From Diaminobutyricibacter sp. McL0608 (lineage in GTDB: Bacteria > Actinomycetota > Actinomycetes > Actinomycetales > Microbacteriaceae): a stretch of DNA of 64,000 nucleotides. Below are positions 53,051-62,961 of the stretch, piece by piece. The notes below the pieces were generated by a model. It was given only the letters and a program-made list of their open reading frames with translations. It ran no database searches and had not been told where the DNA came from. Location: positions 1,426,001-1,490,000 of the forward strand of contig NZ_CP154826.1 of the NCBI RefSeq assembly GCF_039613825.1, given 5' to 3'. The stretch's first letter is position 1. The number at the start of each line of letters is the position of its first letter. The translations under genes and the position numbers were made by a program.

Positions 53051-54058
53051 ATGCTCGAAGCACTGATTCTCCACCCGGTCCTCGATAATTCGTGGATCAA
53101 CTTCGATGTCAACGCCCTGGTACAGAATTTCTGGAGTGCGACCTTCGACGGTCTCACTTTCGGGGCGATCTACGGCCTCATCGCCGTCGGTTACACGCTC
53201 GTCTACGGCGTGCTCAACCTCATCAACTTCGCCCACTCCGAGGTCTTCATCATCGGCGCCTATGGTGTCGTGATCACACTGACCACGCTGGGCTTCGGCC
53301 CGTCCGCCCCGACCCTCTCGGTCCCGGCCATCGTGGGCGACCTACTCCTCGCACTCATCGTCGGCATGCTGGCATCGGCGGCCGCTGCGTTCCTGCTCGA
53401 ACGCGTGGCCTACCGTCCGCTCCGAAAACGCAACGCGCCACGGCTGGCGTTCCTGATCACGGCCATCGGCGCGTCGTTCGCGATCCAGTACACGATCTTC
53501 CTCGTGCGCGGCGCGAACGCCGAGCCGGCGGTGACGATGTTCAAAGCCATCCCCGTGTTCGACGTGTTCAACACCACGATCTACATCCAGTCGCTGATCA
53601 TCGTCATCGCGGCCGTGCTGCTCATGGTGCTCACCGACATGTTCATCCGTCGCACCCGCACCGGCCGCGGCATCCGCGCGGTCGCGCAGGACCCGGACAC
53701 GGCAACGCTGATGGGCGTGAACAAGGAGCGCATCATCGTGATCACGTTCGTGGTCGGCGGTCTCCTCGCCGGTGCTGCGGCGCTGTTCTACGTGATGCTC
53801 GTGCCGAGCGGCGTGATCTACAACGGCGGCTTCATCCTCGGTGTCAAGGCGTTCGCTGCGGCCGTCCTCGGCGGCATCGGCAATGTCCGGGGCGCGCTGC
53901 TCGGCGGTCTGCTCCTGGGCGTCATCGGCAACTACGGGCAGATCCTGCTCGGCGACTCGCAATGGACCGACGTCGTCGCGTTCGTCGTGCTGGTGCTCGT
54001 GCTGCTCATCAAACCCACCGGAATCCTCGGAACGTCACTGGGAAGGAGCAGAGCATGA
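53051..54058 (+). CDS. livH: Branched-chain amino acid ABC transporter permease
   Basis: 335 residues with about eight transmembrane helices. The LivH pattern is LINFAHSEVFIIGAYG, VAYRPLRKRNAPRLAFLITA and LGGIGNVRGALLGGLLLG. The stop overlaps the start of livM (ATGA). Confidence 0.94.
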   Translation: MLEALILHPVLDNSWINFDVNALVQNFWSATFDGLTFGAIYGLIAVGYTLVYGVLNLINFAHSEVFIIGAYGVVITLTTLGFGPSAPTLSVPAIVGDLLLALIVGMLASAAAAFLLERVAYRPLRKRNAPRLAFLITAIGASFAIQYTIFLVRGANAEPAVTMFKAIPVFDVFNTTIYIQSLIIVIAAVLLMVLTDMFIRRTRTGRGIRAVAQDPDTATLMGVNKERIIVITFVVGGLLAGAAALFYVMLVPSGVIYNGGFILGVKAFAAAVLGGIGNVRGALLGGLLLGVIGNYGQILLGDSQWTDVVAFVVLVLVLLIKPTGILGTSLGRSRA

Positions 54059-55254
54059 GCACCAACGACGGACCTCGCGTCCTGCCCGACGCCCGCAGCG
54101 AGCAGGCCTTCGAAAATACCGAGGCAGCCCCGAAGAGGCGCGGCGGCTTCTTCCAGCCGCTGCGCGACCGCTGGAACGGACTGCCTCGTGCGGTCCAGTG
54201 GCTCTGGATGCTCATCGTCGTCGCGATCGCGTTCGCGCTGCCGTACCTCAACTTCTTCCCGCTCACGACGGAGCCCGGCAACGACTGGCCTCTGGCGTGC
54301 TTCGCGATGGCGGTGTATGCCCTCATCGCGGTGGGCCTGAACGTGGTGGTCGGCTATGCAGGCCTTCTCGACCTGGGATATGTCGCGTTCTTCGCGGTCG
54401 GTTCGTACACGGCGGCGATGCTGACGAGCCCGGACTCACCGTTCACGCACATCCCGTACCTGTGGACCATCCCGGTCGCGATGGCCGTGACGATGACCTT
54501 CGGGGTGATCCTCGGCGTACCGACGCTCCGCCTCCGCGGCGACTATCTGGCGATCGTGACGCTCGGCTTCGGTGAGATCGTGCGCATCCTCGCGACGATC
54601 ATCCCGGCGATGCAGGGACAGGTCGGATTCCAGAACGTCGGTCACCCGCCGGGCAACGATGCGAACGGCGAACCGATCTTCTCCAACTCGAACGGGATTC
54701 CCTGGTACTGGCTCACGCTGGGGGTCATCATCATCGTGCTGCTGCTGGTGGGCAACCTCGAGCGCAGTCGCGTGGGTCGTGCGTGGATCGCCATCCGCGA
54801 AGACGAGGACGCCGCGGAGATCATGGGTGTCCCCACCTTCAAATACAAGGTGTGGGCGTTCGCGATCGGGGCATCCGTCGGTGGCCTGTCCGGTGCGCTC
54901 TTCGCCGGCCAGGTGGGCTTCGTGAACAACCAGAAGTTCGACGTGCAGACGTCGATCCTGTTCCTCGCGGCCGTCGTGCTCGGCGGCTCCGGCAACAAGG
55001 TGGGCGCGATTCTGGGTGGCGCGATCGTGGCGTACATCCCGCTGCGCTTCACCGCCATCGCCGACTACAAGTACCTGATCTTCGGCATCGCACTCGTGCT
55101 GCTGATGATCTATCGGTCGAAGGGCCTCATCCCCGCGAAGCAGCGGCTGCTCGCTTACGGGCGTCACGCTCTCGAGTACCTGAAGGCGAAGCCGACTGCG
55201 CCGCCGCCACCGCCGCAACCGGCGGCCGATGTGTCGGAGGGAGGCGCATCATGA
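54055..55254 (+). CDS. livM: Branched-chain amino acid ABC transporter permease
   Basis: 399 residues. After a polar N-terminal stretch of about 45 residues come about nine helices, with [40 protein letters not shown] and [18 protein letters not shown] typical of LivM. The C-terminus is Pro/Ala-rich. Start and stop both overlap neighbours by ATGA. Confidence 0.94.
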   Translation: MSTNDGPRVLPDARSEQAFENTEAAPKRRGGFFQPLRDRWNGLPRAVQWLWMLIVVAIAFALPYLNFFPLTTEPGNDWPLACFAMAVYALIAVGLNVVVGYAGLLDLGYVAFFAVGSYTAAMLTSPDSPFTHIPYLWTIPVAMAVTMTFGVILGVPTLRLRGDYLAIVTLGFGEIVRILATIIPAMQGQVGFQNVGHPPGNDANGEPIFSNSNGIPWYWLTLGVIIIVLLLVGNLERSRVGRAWIAIREDEDAAEIMGVPTFKYKVWAFAIGASVGGLSGALFAGQVGFVNNQKFDVQTSILFLAAVVLGGSGNKVGAILGGAIVAYIPLRFTAIADYKYLIFGIALVLLMIYRSKGLIPAKQRLLAYGRHALEYLKAKPTAPPPPPQPAADVSEGGAS

Positions 55255-56150
55255 CCGAGGACGCCGACAACCTGACGGAGGCCGGAGCCGATCCCACCGA
55301 GCTCGCCGAACTCAACGTCGACCTCGACATCGCCGAAGCCGCCGCCCCGGATCGTGAGATCGCGGTCGAGGTCGGAGACAAGCTCGTCGAGGTCAAGAAC
55401 CTCACGGTGAAGTTCGGCGGCCTGCTGGCCCTCGACGACGTGACCTTCGACATCAAGCGAGGAGAGATCCTCGGGCTGATCGGGCCGAACGGCGCGGGCA
55501 AGACGACTTGCTTCAATGCCATGACCGGGGTCTACAAGCCGACGAGTGGTGACGTGCTGCTCGAAGGAAAATCGCTGAAAGGCCAGAAGCAGCACAAGAT
55601 CACGCGACTGGGCCTCGCGCGCACGTTCCAGAACATCCGACTCTTCGGCGAGATGAGCGCACTCGAGAACGTGGTCGTCGGCCTCGACGCCCGACACCGA
55701 ACCAGTGTGCCCGGCGCGCTCCTTCGCCTGCCACGGCACACGCGTGAGGAGAAGTCGGCGATCGAGCGCGGTATGGCGCTGCTCGAGTTCGTGGGAATCG
55801 CCGACCTGGCGAACACCGCCTCCCGCCAGTTGCCGTACGGCTACCAGCGGAGACTCGAGATCGCCCGCGCGCTGGCCACCGACCCGAAGGTGCTGTGCCT
55901 CGACGAGCCGGCCGCCGGGTTCAACCCGGCGGAAAAAGAGGACCTGATGGAGCTCATCCGCACCATCCGGGCCGACGGCTACACGGTGCTGCTCATCGAA
56001 CACGACATGCGCCTGGTGATGGGTGTCACCGACCGCATCGTCGTCCTCGAATTCGGGCGCAAACTGGCCGACGACATTCCTGTCGAAATCCGCAATGACC
56101 CGCGCGTGATCGCCGCCTACCTCGGGGAGCCCGAAGATGACGTTGCTTGA
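55251..56150 (+). CDS. livG: Branched-chain amino acid ABC transporter ATP-binding protein
   Basis: 299 residues. An acidic N-terminal extension of about 40 residues precedes the ABC domain: Walker [15 protein letters not shown], signature region [18 protein letters not shown], Walker [16 protein letters not shown] and switch LLIEHDM. The signature is PYGYQ, as usual in LivG. livF starts 14 bases before its end. Confidence 0.94.
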   Translation: MTEDADNLTEAGADPTELAELNVDLDIAEAAAPDREIAVEVGDKLVEVKNLTVKFGGLLALDDVTFDIKRGEILGLIGPNGAGKTTCFNAMTGVYKPTSGDVLLEGKSLKGQKQHKITRLGLARTFQNIRLFGEMSALENVVVGLDARHRTSVPGALLRLPRHTREEKSAIERGMALLEFVGIADLANTASRQLPYGYQRRLEIARALATDPKVLCLDEPAAGFNPAEKEDLMELIRTIRADGYTVLLIEHDMRLVMGVTDRIVVLEFGRKLADDIPVEIRNDPRVIAAYLGEPEDDVA

Positions 56151-56850
56151 GCTGAAGAACGTGAGCGTCGCCTACGGGCGCATCGAAGCGATCCACGACA
56201 TGTCGTTCTCGGTGGACGAGGGTGAGATCGTCAGCCTCATCGGCGCGAACGGCGCCGGCAAGTCGACGACGATGAAGACCATCTCCGGTCTCCTCAACCC
56301 GTCGAAAGGCACCCTCATGTTCGAGGGCGAGGACATCACCAAGATGAAGGCGCACATCCGCGTCGTCCGAGGGATCTCGCAGGCGCCGGAAGGCCGGGGG
56401 ATCTTCCCCGGCATGACGGTGATGGAGAACCTCGACATGGGAGCCTTCGGCCGCAAGGACCGCAGTGGGATGGAAGCCGACTTCGATCGGGTCTTCTCGC
56501 TGTTCCCGCGGCTGGCCGAACGCCGCACGCAGGCCGGCGGCACGATGTCCGGCGGCGAGCAGCAGATGCTCGCCATCGGCCGGGCGCTGATGTCGTCACC
56601 GAGACTGCTGCTGCTCGATGAGCCGTCCATGGGCCTCGCCCCGCAGTTCATCAAGCAGATCTTCTCGATCATCACGGAGATCAACCAGCAGGGGACCACC
56701 ATCCTGCTGGTCGAGCAGAACGCGAACCAGGCGCTCGCGCGGGCCAACCGCGGCTTCGTGCTCGAAACGGGTTCGATCACCCACTCCGGCACCGGCAAGG
56801 AGCTCCTCGCCAATCCCGCCATCAAAGAGGCCTACCTCGGGGTGGGCTGA
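56137..56850 (+). CDS. livF: Branched-chain amino acid ABC transporter ATP-binding protein
   Basis: 237 residues. Walker A LIGANGAGKSTTMKT, QAPEGRGIFPGMTVMENL, signature MSGGEQQMLAIGRALM, Walker B LLLLDEPSMGLAP. With livG it forms the ATPase pair of the importer. End of the operon. Confidence 0.95.
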   Translation: MTLLELKNVSVAYGRIEAIHDMSFSVDEGEIVSLIGANGAGKSTTMKTISGLLNPSKGTLMFEGEDITKMKAHIRVVRGISQAPEGRGIFPGMTVMENLDMGAFGRKDRSGMEADFDRVFSLFPRLAERRTQAGGTMSGGEQQMLAIGRALMSSPRLLLLDEPSMGLAPQFIKQIFSIITEINQQGTTILLVEQNANQALARANRGFVLETGSITHSGTGKELLANPAIKEAYLGVG

Positions 56851-56872
56851 CGCCGGCTCCTCGCTCACATTG

Positions 56873-56933
56873 GTCGAGCACAGGGAAAATCTCCTCATCC
56901 ACGTCGATTAGGGTGCCTTTTCCTGTGCTCGAC
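56873..56933. repeat. Long inverted repeat after the liv operon
   Basis: GTCGAGCACAGG-G-AAAA (56873-56889) and TTTTCCTGTGCTCGAC (56918-56933) pair over 16 bp with one bulged G, loop 28 bases. It may end liv transcripts, but the T run is on the loop side of the right arm, not after it. Confidence 0.6.
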
Positions 56934-56992
56934 GGGGTACGAGCGCGTGGGCTGCGCGGCGCGGCGGTGCCGGTCGGGTAATCTTGCTCGCG

Positions 56993-57055
56993 ATGACCTC
57001 GCGAGCGCAGCCCGCTCGGCGCCGGCGTCGCCGAATCGCGGTGCGATTCTCATAG
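56993..57055 (+). CDS. Candidate Arg-rich upstream peptide of smc, 20 aa
   Basis: ATG-led frame reading MTSRAQPARRRRRRIAVRFS, with eight arginines, six in a row. TAATCT eight bases upstream fits a leaderless promoter. The start lies inside a perfect stem (GCTCGCGA 56986-56993, TCGCGAGC 56999-57006). It ends 29 bases before smc. It may be a leader peptide or chance. Confidence 0.3.
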   Translation: MTSRAQPARRRRRRIAVRFS

Positions 57056-57084
57056 CTCCAGCGCGCAGAACGAAAGGGCGGCAG

Positions 57085-60000
57085 GTGTATCTGAAGAGCC
57101 TGACGCTCAAGGGGTTCAAGTCGTTCGCTCAGCCGACGACGTTCGCCTTCGAGACCGGCGTAACCTGTGTCGTCGGGCCCAACGGTTCGGGCAAGTCGAA
57201 CGTCGTCGACGCACTGGCCTGGGTGATGGGCGAGCAGGGCGCGAAAACCCTGCGCGGCGGCAAGATGGAAGACGTCATCTTCGCCGGCACCTCGACCCGT
57301 GGTCCGCTCGGTCGGGCCGAAGTCACCCTGACGATCGACAACTCGGACGGGGCGCTCCCGATCGAGTATTCCGAGGTCACGATCTCGCGCACGCTCTTCC
57401 GCAACGGCGGCAGCGAATACGCGATCAACGGACAGGCCTGCCGTCTGCTCGATGTCCAGGAGCTCCTCAGCGACTCGGGTCTCGGCCGCGAGATGCACGT
57501 CATCGTCGGCCAGGGCCAGCTGGATGCTGTGCTGCACGCGAGCCCCGAGGATAGACGCGGTTTCATCGAAGAGGCGGCGGGCATCCTGAAGCACCGCAGG
57601 CGCAAGGAGAAGACCCTGCGCAAGCTCGAGGCGATGCAGACCAACCTGACGCGCCTCAGCGATCTCGCGGGCGAGATCCGGCGCCAGTTGAAGCCGCTCG
57701 GACACCAGGCCGAGATCGCGCGTGAAGCGCAGTCCATCGCGGCCATCGTGCGGGATGCGCGCGCCCGGCTGCTCGCCGACGAGGTCGTCTCGCTGCGCAC
57801 CGCTCTCGACGCGCACGGGCGCACTGAGAGCGAACGGCACAGCGAGCGCATCGTCCTGCAGGAGCAGCTCGAACAGAAGCAGTTGAGGGTCGCCCGTCTC
57901 GAGCAGGCGCAGGTCGGCGACGACGTGGATGTCGCTCGCCGTACCGCGTTCGGGCTCGAGTCGGTGCAGGAGCGGCTCCGCAACCTCTACACGATGGCGA
58001 ACCAGCGACTTGCCCTTCTCGGCTCGCAGGCCGAGGCACAGGATGCTGCGCCCGGCGTGACGCCCCAGATGGTCGAGGATGCGCGGGCCGAGGTCGAACG
58101 ACTGCGTGCCGTCGTCACCGAAGCCGAGGCGGCCTGGGTCGCCGCGCAGGCCAAGACACGCGCCGCGCGCGCCGGTCTCGATTCGGTGGATGAGGAGATC
58201 GCCGCCCAGAGCGCTCTCGTCTCCCGCCACGACCTCGAGATCACGAAGCTCACCGGACAGTCCGACGCCGCCGCATCACGGCTCGCCGCAGTGCGGGGCG
58301 AGGTGCTTCGCCAGCAGAACGCGCTCGACGCCGCAACCGACCGCAAGGAGAAGGCGCGGAGCGATTTCGACGCTCGCGAGTCGGAGGCGGAGATCACTGA
58401 TGCGAGCGAGGGCAACCTCGATGAGGCCTACGAGCTCGCGCAGGCCGACGTCTTCGAGGCCGAAGGCGAAATCGACCGGCTGCGCGAGGAACTCCACGTG
58501 CTCGAGCGGGAGCGCGACGCTCTCGCCGCACGCACCAGCGCCCTCTCGCAGGCGCTCAACCAGAGGGACGGCTCCGCAGCCCTCGTCGAGGCCCGACTCG
58601 CCGGTGTGAGGGGGCTCGCGGCCGAGCACATCCGCGTGCGCCCGGGATTCGAGGCTGCCATCGCCGCAGCCCTCGGTTCGCTGGCGGATGCGGTGCTCGC
58701 CGAAGATCGCGACGCAGCTTTCGAGGCGGTCGCCCACGCATCCGCTGACGATCTCGGACGCGTGGAGATCATCATCGCGGCCGCGAGCGCTCCCGACGTC
58801 GACCTGTCCGGCATCGACGGCGTCGTCGCCGCCCGTTCCGTCGTGGAGGCACCCGGTGGGGTGCTCGGCGTCCTGTCGTTCACGGCGATCGCCGACGACC
58901 TCGATGCGGCGCGCGCGGCATCGGCCGCCTTCGGCGCGCGTGGCCTCGGAGCTCCCGTCACGATCATCACCCGTGCCGGCGAAGTGCTCACGGAGTTCGT
59001 CCTCCGCGGCGGTTCCGGCGCGAAGCAGAGCCGAATCGAATTGATCGCCGATCGCGATGCGGCCGAGGATCGTCTCGGTGAAGTGACGTCGCTGATCGAC
59101 CGGGCGAAGTTCGCTCTCGCCGAGCAGCGCGGCGTGCTCCAGGTCGCGAAGGAGCAGTCGGCTGCGGCGCTCGCGGCCCTGCGCGAATTCGATTCGCAGC
59201 TCGCCGCGCAGACCGAGCAGCTGAACCGGCTCAAGGTGCAGATGGAGGCTTCCCAGGCGGAGTTCGATCGCCTGAGTGTCGCGCTCGGCCTCGCCGAGGA
59301 GCGGGTGGCGGATGCGGAAGCCGCTTCCGAGAAGGCCAGGGCGGAGCTCGAGACGGCTCGCGCACGCCCGCGCCCGATCCTCGACGTGAGCGCCCGCGAC
59401 TCCCTCTACGCCGAACTCGAGACGGCGCGCGAGACGGAGGTCGAGTCGCGCCTCGGAGTGGAGACCGCCAAGGAACGGGTGCGCGCCGAGCAGGCCAGGG
59501 GCGAAGCGCTCGCCCGGCAGCTCGACGCGGAACGCGCGGCAGCCGAGGAGGCCGCCCGCCGGGCAGTGATCCGCAGGCGGCAGGTCGACGCCGCGACCCT
59601 CGTGATCGAAGCGCTGCCCGCCGTGCTCGACTCGGTCGATCGTTCGGTCGCCCAGGCTCGCGTGGAGCTTGCCACGGCGGAAGCCCAGCGTGCCAGCCAG
59701 AACGAGGAGCTGGCCGTTCTGAGGCGGGACGAGAGTGCCCTCCGGGAGCGGCTGCAGGCCATCACCGAGAACGTGCACGGCCTGGAACTGCAGATCTACG
59801 AGAAGAAGCTGCACCTGTCCAGCCTGCTCGAGCGTGCGGGCAGCGAACTGGGTCTGGTCGAAGACGTTCTGGTCGCCGAGTACGGGCCGGAGGTTCCGGT
59901 GCCGGTGGATGTGAAACCGGATGCTGAGGGTGCCGGGAACTCCGACGAGGTTGAAACGAAACTATTCGACCGTGAGCAGCAGCAGAAGCGCCTCTCCCAG

Positions 60001-60630
60001 GCCGAGCGCAAGCTCGCGCAGCTGGGCCGCGTGAATCCGCTCGCTCTCGAGGAGTTCGCCGCCCTCGAGCAGCGTCACAAGTTCCTGACCGAGCAGCTGA
60101 CCGACCTGACGAATACACGCCGCGACCTCCTCACCATCATCGAGGAGATCGACGAGAAGATGCAGTCGATCTTCCAGAGCGCGTTCGAGGACACGAAGGC
60201 GGCGTTCGGCGAAGTATTCCCGGTGCTGTTCCCCGGAGGCTCGGGAAGCATCCAGCTCACCGATCCCGACAACATGCTCACGACCGGCATCGAGGTGTCG
60301 GTGAGGCCCGCCGGAAAGAAGATAGAGCGCCTCTCACTGCTGTCGGGCGGAGAGCGATCCCTCGCAGCGGTCGCCCTCTTGATCGCGATCTTCAAGGCGC
60401 GCCCCAGCCCGTTCTACATCATGGATGAGGTCGAGGCCGCGCTCGACGACGCGAACCTGGGGCGGCTGCTGACGATCTTCGAGGATCTCCGCCAGTCGAG
60501 CCAGCTCATCGTGATCACCCACCAGAAGCGCACGATGGAGATCGCGGATGCGCTCTACGGCGTCTCGATGCGTCAGGACGGCGTGTCCGCCGTGGTCGGG
60601 CAGCGGGTCGCCCAGGAGAAGGCTTCTTAG
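57085..60630 (+). CDS. smc: Chromosome segregation protein SMC
   Basis: 1181 residues, full length. N-terminal Walker A VVGPNGSGKSNVVDALAW; coiled coil to about residue 500; hinge domain about 505-660 (IRVRPGFEAAIAAALGSLAD); second coiled coil; C-terminal ABC signature LLSGGERSLAAVALLIAIF and Walker B FYIMDEVEAALDDAN. It condenses and segregates the chromosome with ScpA/ScpB, which are not in the window. The GTG at 57085 starts the conserved MYLKSLTLKGFKSF; the frame is open to 56947. It overlaps the convergent CHAD gene by four bases. Confidence 0.97.
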   Translation: MYLKSLTLKGFKSFAQPTTFAFETGVTCVVGPNGSGKSNVVDALAWVMGEQGAKTLRGGKMEDVIFAGTSTRGPLGRAEVTLTIDNSDGALPIEYSEVTISRTLFRNGGSEYAINGQACRLLDVQELLSDSGLGREMHVIVGQGQLDAVLHASPEDRRGFIEEAAGILKHRRRKEKTLRKLEAMQTNLTRLSDLAGEIRRQLKPLGHQAEIAREAQSIAAIVRDARARLLADEVVSLRTALDAHGRTESERHSERIVLQEQLEQKQLRVARLEQAQVGDDVDVARRTAFGLESVQERLRNLYTMANQRLALLGSQAEAQDAAPGVTPQMVEDARAEVERLRAVVTEAEAAWVAAQAKTRAARAGLDSVDEEIAAQSALVSRHDLEITKLTGQSDAAASRLAAVRGEVLRQQNALDAATDRKEKARSDFDARESEAEITDASEGNLDEAYELAQADVFEAEGEIDRLREELHVLERERDALAARTSALSQALNQRDGSAALVEARLAGVRGLAAEHIRVRPGFEAAIAAALGSLADAVLAEDRDAAFEAVAHASADDLGRVEIIIAAASAPDVDLSGIDGVVAARSVVEAPGGVLGVLSFTAIADDLDAARAASAAFGARGLGAPVTIITRAGEVLTEFVLRGGSGAKQSRIELIADRDAAEDRLGEVTSLIDRAKFALAEQRGVLQVAKEQSAAALAALREFDSQLAAQTEQLNRLKVQMEASQAEFDRLSVALGLAEERVADAEAASEKARAELETARARPRPILDVSARDSLYAELETARETEVESRLGVETAKERVRAEQARGEALARQLDAERAAAEEAARRAVIRRRQVDAATLVIEALPAVLDSVDRSVAQARVELATAEAQRASQNEELAVLRRDESALRERLQAITENVHGLELQIYEKKLHLSSLLERAGSELGLVEDVLVAEYGPEVPVPVDVKPDAEGAGNSDEVETKLFDREQQQKRLSQAERKLAQLGRVNPLALEEFAALEQRHKFLTEQLTDLTNTRRDLLTIIEEIDEKMQSIFQSAFEDTKAAFGEVFPVLFPGGSGSIQLTDPDNMLTTGIEVSVRPAGKKIERLSLLSGGERSLAAVALLIAIFKARPSPFYIMDEVEAALDDANLGRLLTIFEDLRQSSQLIVITHQKRTMEIADALYGVSMRQDGVSAVVGQRVAQEKAS

Positions 60631-61508
60631 CCTTTCGGCGGATAGAGCTCGCGGATGCCGTCGAGCGCGACGTCGAGGCGGTCGAGTTCCCGGGTCGCCT
60701 GCTTCTCGCTCCGTGATGCGAAGATCCCGATGCCGGTCGCAGCCGACCGGCCGAGTGTGTGCCGGTCCAGGGCGTGCCGGAGATGGTGGGCGAGCAGGAT
60801 GCCGTCGCGATGGTCGCCGAGCACGTCCTGTGCTGTCTCCGCCGCGTAGGCGAGACGCTGCGTCCTCAACCCGAGCACGGGTGCCGGTTCGCTCGACACG
60901 GCGTCTGCCGCGTACCGCAGCCGGCGGGCCTTCTTGCGCAGGTCATGAAGAGCTTCGAGACGCAGGTCGGCCGCCGCCCGTGCGCGCGCGTCGACGCGGG
61001 CGACCTCACGACGGAGCGCCTTGCGGAACCAGCGCCGGGCCGGCAGCGCAGCCCGGCGATGGAGCGGGGGCTCGACGGCGAACCGGGTGATCCGGTCGAG
61101 CAGTGCCGCGTGCTCGGCCGTCTCGAAGAGCTGCAGGAGAGCGCCGTGCGCCCGGTGGAATTCTCGCTGCGACTGTGCGGCCAGAGCTTCGACCGCATCG
61201 ATCACCGGTGGCGACGTGCGTGCGAGGAGCAGATCTTCCATCGCCTTCGCGCGCACCTCGGGATCGCGCGCCGTGCCGAGGGCCGCCCCGAGGGTGCGGA
61301 GATCCCGCCTGAGCTCTTCGGTCTGCCCGCGGGCGAACAGCCGCCGATACACCGCGAGCACGCTCCGGATGCGCCGGACGCGGATGCGCGCCTGGTGGAC
61401 CGCATCCGGGTCGTTGCGACGCACCGCCGCCAGCTGATCACGGAGTTCGGCGTCGAGGAAGACGAGAACGCGGACGACGGCTTCCCCCGCGCTCGTATCG
61501 TCTTCCAT
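60627..61508 (-). CDS. CHAD domain protein
   Basis: 293 residues, all helical and very basic. Conserved His/Arg patches DAVHQARIRVRRIRSVLAVY and LHDLRKKARRLRYAADAV define the CHAD domain, which binds polyphosphate. No CYTH domain is fused. The ATG at 61508 is chosen because TACGTT lies six bases before it (leaderless); the frame is open to 61562. Confidence 0.88.
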   Translation of the reverse strand: MEDDTSAGEAVVRVLVFLDAELRDQLAAVRRNDPDAVHQARIRVRRIRSVLAVYRRLFARGQTEELRRDLRTLGAALGTARDPEVRAKAMEDLLLARTSPPVIDAVEALAAQSQREFHRAHGALLQLFETAEHAALLDRITRFAVEPPLHRRAALPARRWFRKALRREVARVDARARAAADLRLEALHDLRKKARRLRYAADAVSSEPAPVLGLRTQRLAYAAETAQDVLGDHRDGILLAHHLRHALDRHTLGRSAATGIGIFASRSEKQATRELDRLDVALDGIRELYPPKG

Positions 61509-61514
61509 GTCGAA

Positions 61515-61520
61515 AACGTA
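61515..61520 (-). promoter_or_regulatory. -10 box of leaderless CHAD gene
   Basis: TACGTT on the minus strand, six bases before the ATG at 61508. Confidence 0.55.
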
Positions 61521-61563
61521 CCCCTCAGGCACCGGTCGCAGGAAGAGGCGCCCTGCGAACAAC

Positions 61564-61569
61564 TAGGGT
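61564..61569 (+). promoter_or_regulatory. -10 box of leaderless ftsY
   Basis: TAGGGT, six bases, then the ATG at 61576. Confidence 0.55.
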
Positions 61570-61575
61570 GAATCC

Positions 61576-62451
61576 ATGGCTGAACGCACCCCGTGGTCCT
61601 TGTCGAGCGCCCTCCGCGGGATGTTCTCGAAGAAGACCATCGACGACGACACCTGGGACGACCTCGAGACCGCGCTCATCACTGCCGACTTCGGAGCGGA
61701 CGTGACCGAGGCGATCGTCGACGACCTGAGGGCGAAGGTCGAACGGTACCGCACGACTGACCCGGCCGACCTCCAGCGGATGCTGCGGGAGACCCTCGAG
61801 GAACGGTTGTCGAAGCTCGACCCGACACTCAAACTCTCCGAGCGTCCCGCGATCGTGCTGGTCGTCGGTGTGAACGGCGTCGGCAAGACGACGACGATCG
61901 GCAAGTTCGCGAAGTTCCTCCGCACCTACGACCGAACTGTCATCGTCGGTGCGGCCGACACGTTCCGTGCCGCGGCGGTCGAGCAGCTGGCGACCTGGGC
62001 GGAGCGCGCCGGGGCCGACATCGTCCGCCCGCAGCAGCAGGGCCAGGATCCGGCATCCGTCGCCTTCCAGACGGTGGAGCGCGCGAAGGCCGAGGGCATC
62101 GAGATCGTCATCATCGACACGGCCGGCCGGCTGCAGACCAAGGGCGGCCTGATGGACGAGTTGTCGAAGATCAAACGGGTCGTGGAGAAGCAGGCGCCGA
62201 TCGCGGAGGTTCTGCTCGTTCTCGACGCGACGACCGGGCAGAACGGCCTCGCGCAGGCGGAAGCCTTCATCGAGCACGCGGGCGTGACCGGGCTGGTGCT
62301 GACGAAGCTCGACGGGTCGGCCAAGGGCGGTTTCGTACTCGCCGTCCAGGAGAAGACGGGTATCCCGATCAAGCTCGTCGGCCAGGGCGAGGGCATCAAC
62401 GATCTGACCGGCTTCACCCCGCACGTCTTCGCACAGCAGTTGATCGGCTAG
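61576..62451 (+). CDS. ftsY: Signal recognition particle receptor FtsY
   Basis: Docks SRP-ribosome complexes at the membrane. 291 residues, a short form without the long acidic A domain. GTPase motifs: GVNGVGKTTTIGKFAKF (G1), AADTFRAAAVEQL (G2), IDTAGRLQTKGGLMDE (G3), TKLDGSAKGG (G4). The N domain occupies about residues 1-85. The SRP gene ffh lies only 1.2 kb downstream. Confidence 0.96.
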   Translation: MAERTPWSLSSALRGMFSKKTIDDDTWDDLETALITADFGADVTEAIVDDLRAKVERYRTTDPADLQRMLRETLEERLSKLDPTLKLSERPAIVLVVGVNGVGKTTTIGKFAKFLRTYDRTVIVGAADTFRAAAVEQLATWAERAGADIVRPQQQGQDPASVAFQTVERAKAEGIEIVIIDTAGRLQTKGGLMDELSKIKRVVEKQAPIAEVLLVLDATTGQNGLAQAEAFIEHAGVTGLVLTKLDGSAKGGFVLAVQEKTGIPIKLVGQGEGINDLTGFTPHVFAQQLIG

Positions 62452-62460
62452 GAGGATCCG

Positions 62461-62961
62461 ATGGCGATCGAACACGAGTATTTCGGGATCATCGACGAGA
62501 CCGCGAGCGGCGGGCTGGCCTGGCAGGATACCATCGAGCTCGGCGACCAGGCGGTCGAAGTCGACCTGCAGGCGGAGTCCGAGAGGCGGGTGACCGAATA
62601 CTCCCTCGATGCCGCAGCGGCGCTCATCCAGGCGCTCGAAGGCTTCGACGCCCGGGCGAGGGATGCACTGGTCGCGCAGCTGAGCGAACGCGCGTCCTCC
62701 ACGGTGAATTACGTCGACCAGCAGATGGACGAGATGGGGGAGAGCCTCATCGATCTCCTGGTGCACAACTCGGGCGACATCGCGGTCGACGTGCTGCGCT
62801 CCCTGCAGCTCATGCGGGTCGCGCTCTACCCGGAGCGTTCGGATGAGGAGGACGTCTTCGCGACGTTCGACTACTCGATCAGCCCGGACGACACCGACTC
62901 GGTGCTGATCGTGAGTTTCGATATCCGGGGCGACGTCGTCGCCGTCGAGATGCAGGGCTGA
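62461..62961 (+). CDS. DUF2004-family protein
   Basis: 166 residues, acidic, without helices for the membrane. MAIEHEYFGIIDETASGGLA and the C-terminal ATFDYSISPDDTDSVLIVSF fit the DUF2004 family, unknown function. A textbook GGAGGA lies four bases before the ATG. Its stop overlaps the next start (TGATG). Confidence 0.78.
   Translation: MAIEHEYFGIIDETASGGLAWQDTIELGDQAVEVDLQAESERRVTEYSLDAAAALIQALEGFDARARDALVAQLSERASSTVNYVDQQMDEMGESLIDLLVHNSGDIAVDVLRSLQLMRVALYPERSDEEDVFATFDYSISPDDTDSVLIVSFDIRGDVVAVEMQG

Noticed and set aside
58276-59814. 512-codon minus-strand frame
   Set aside because: Antisense to the smc coiled coil; no domain.
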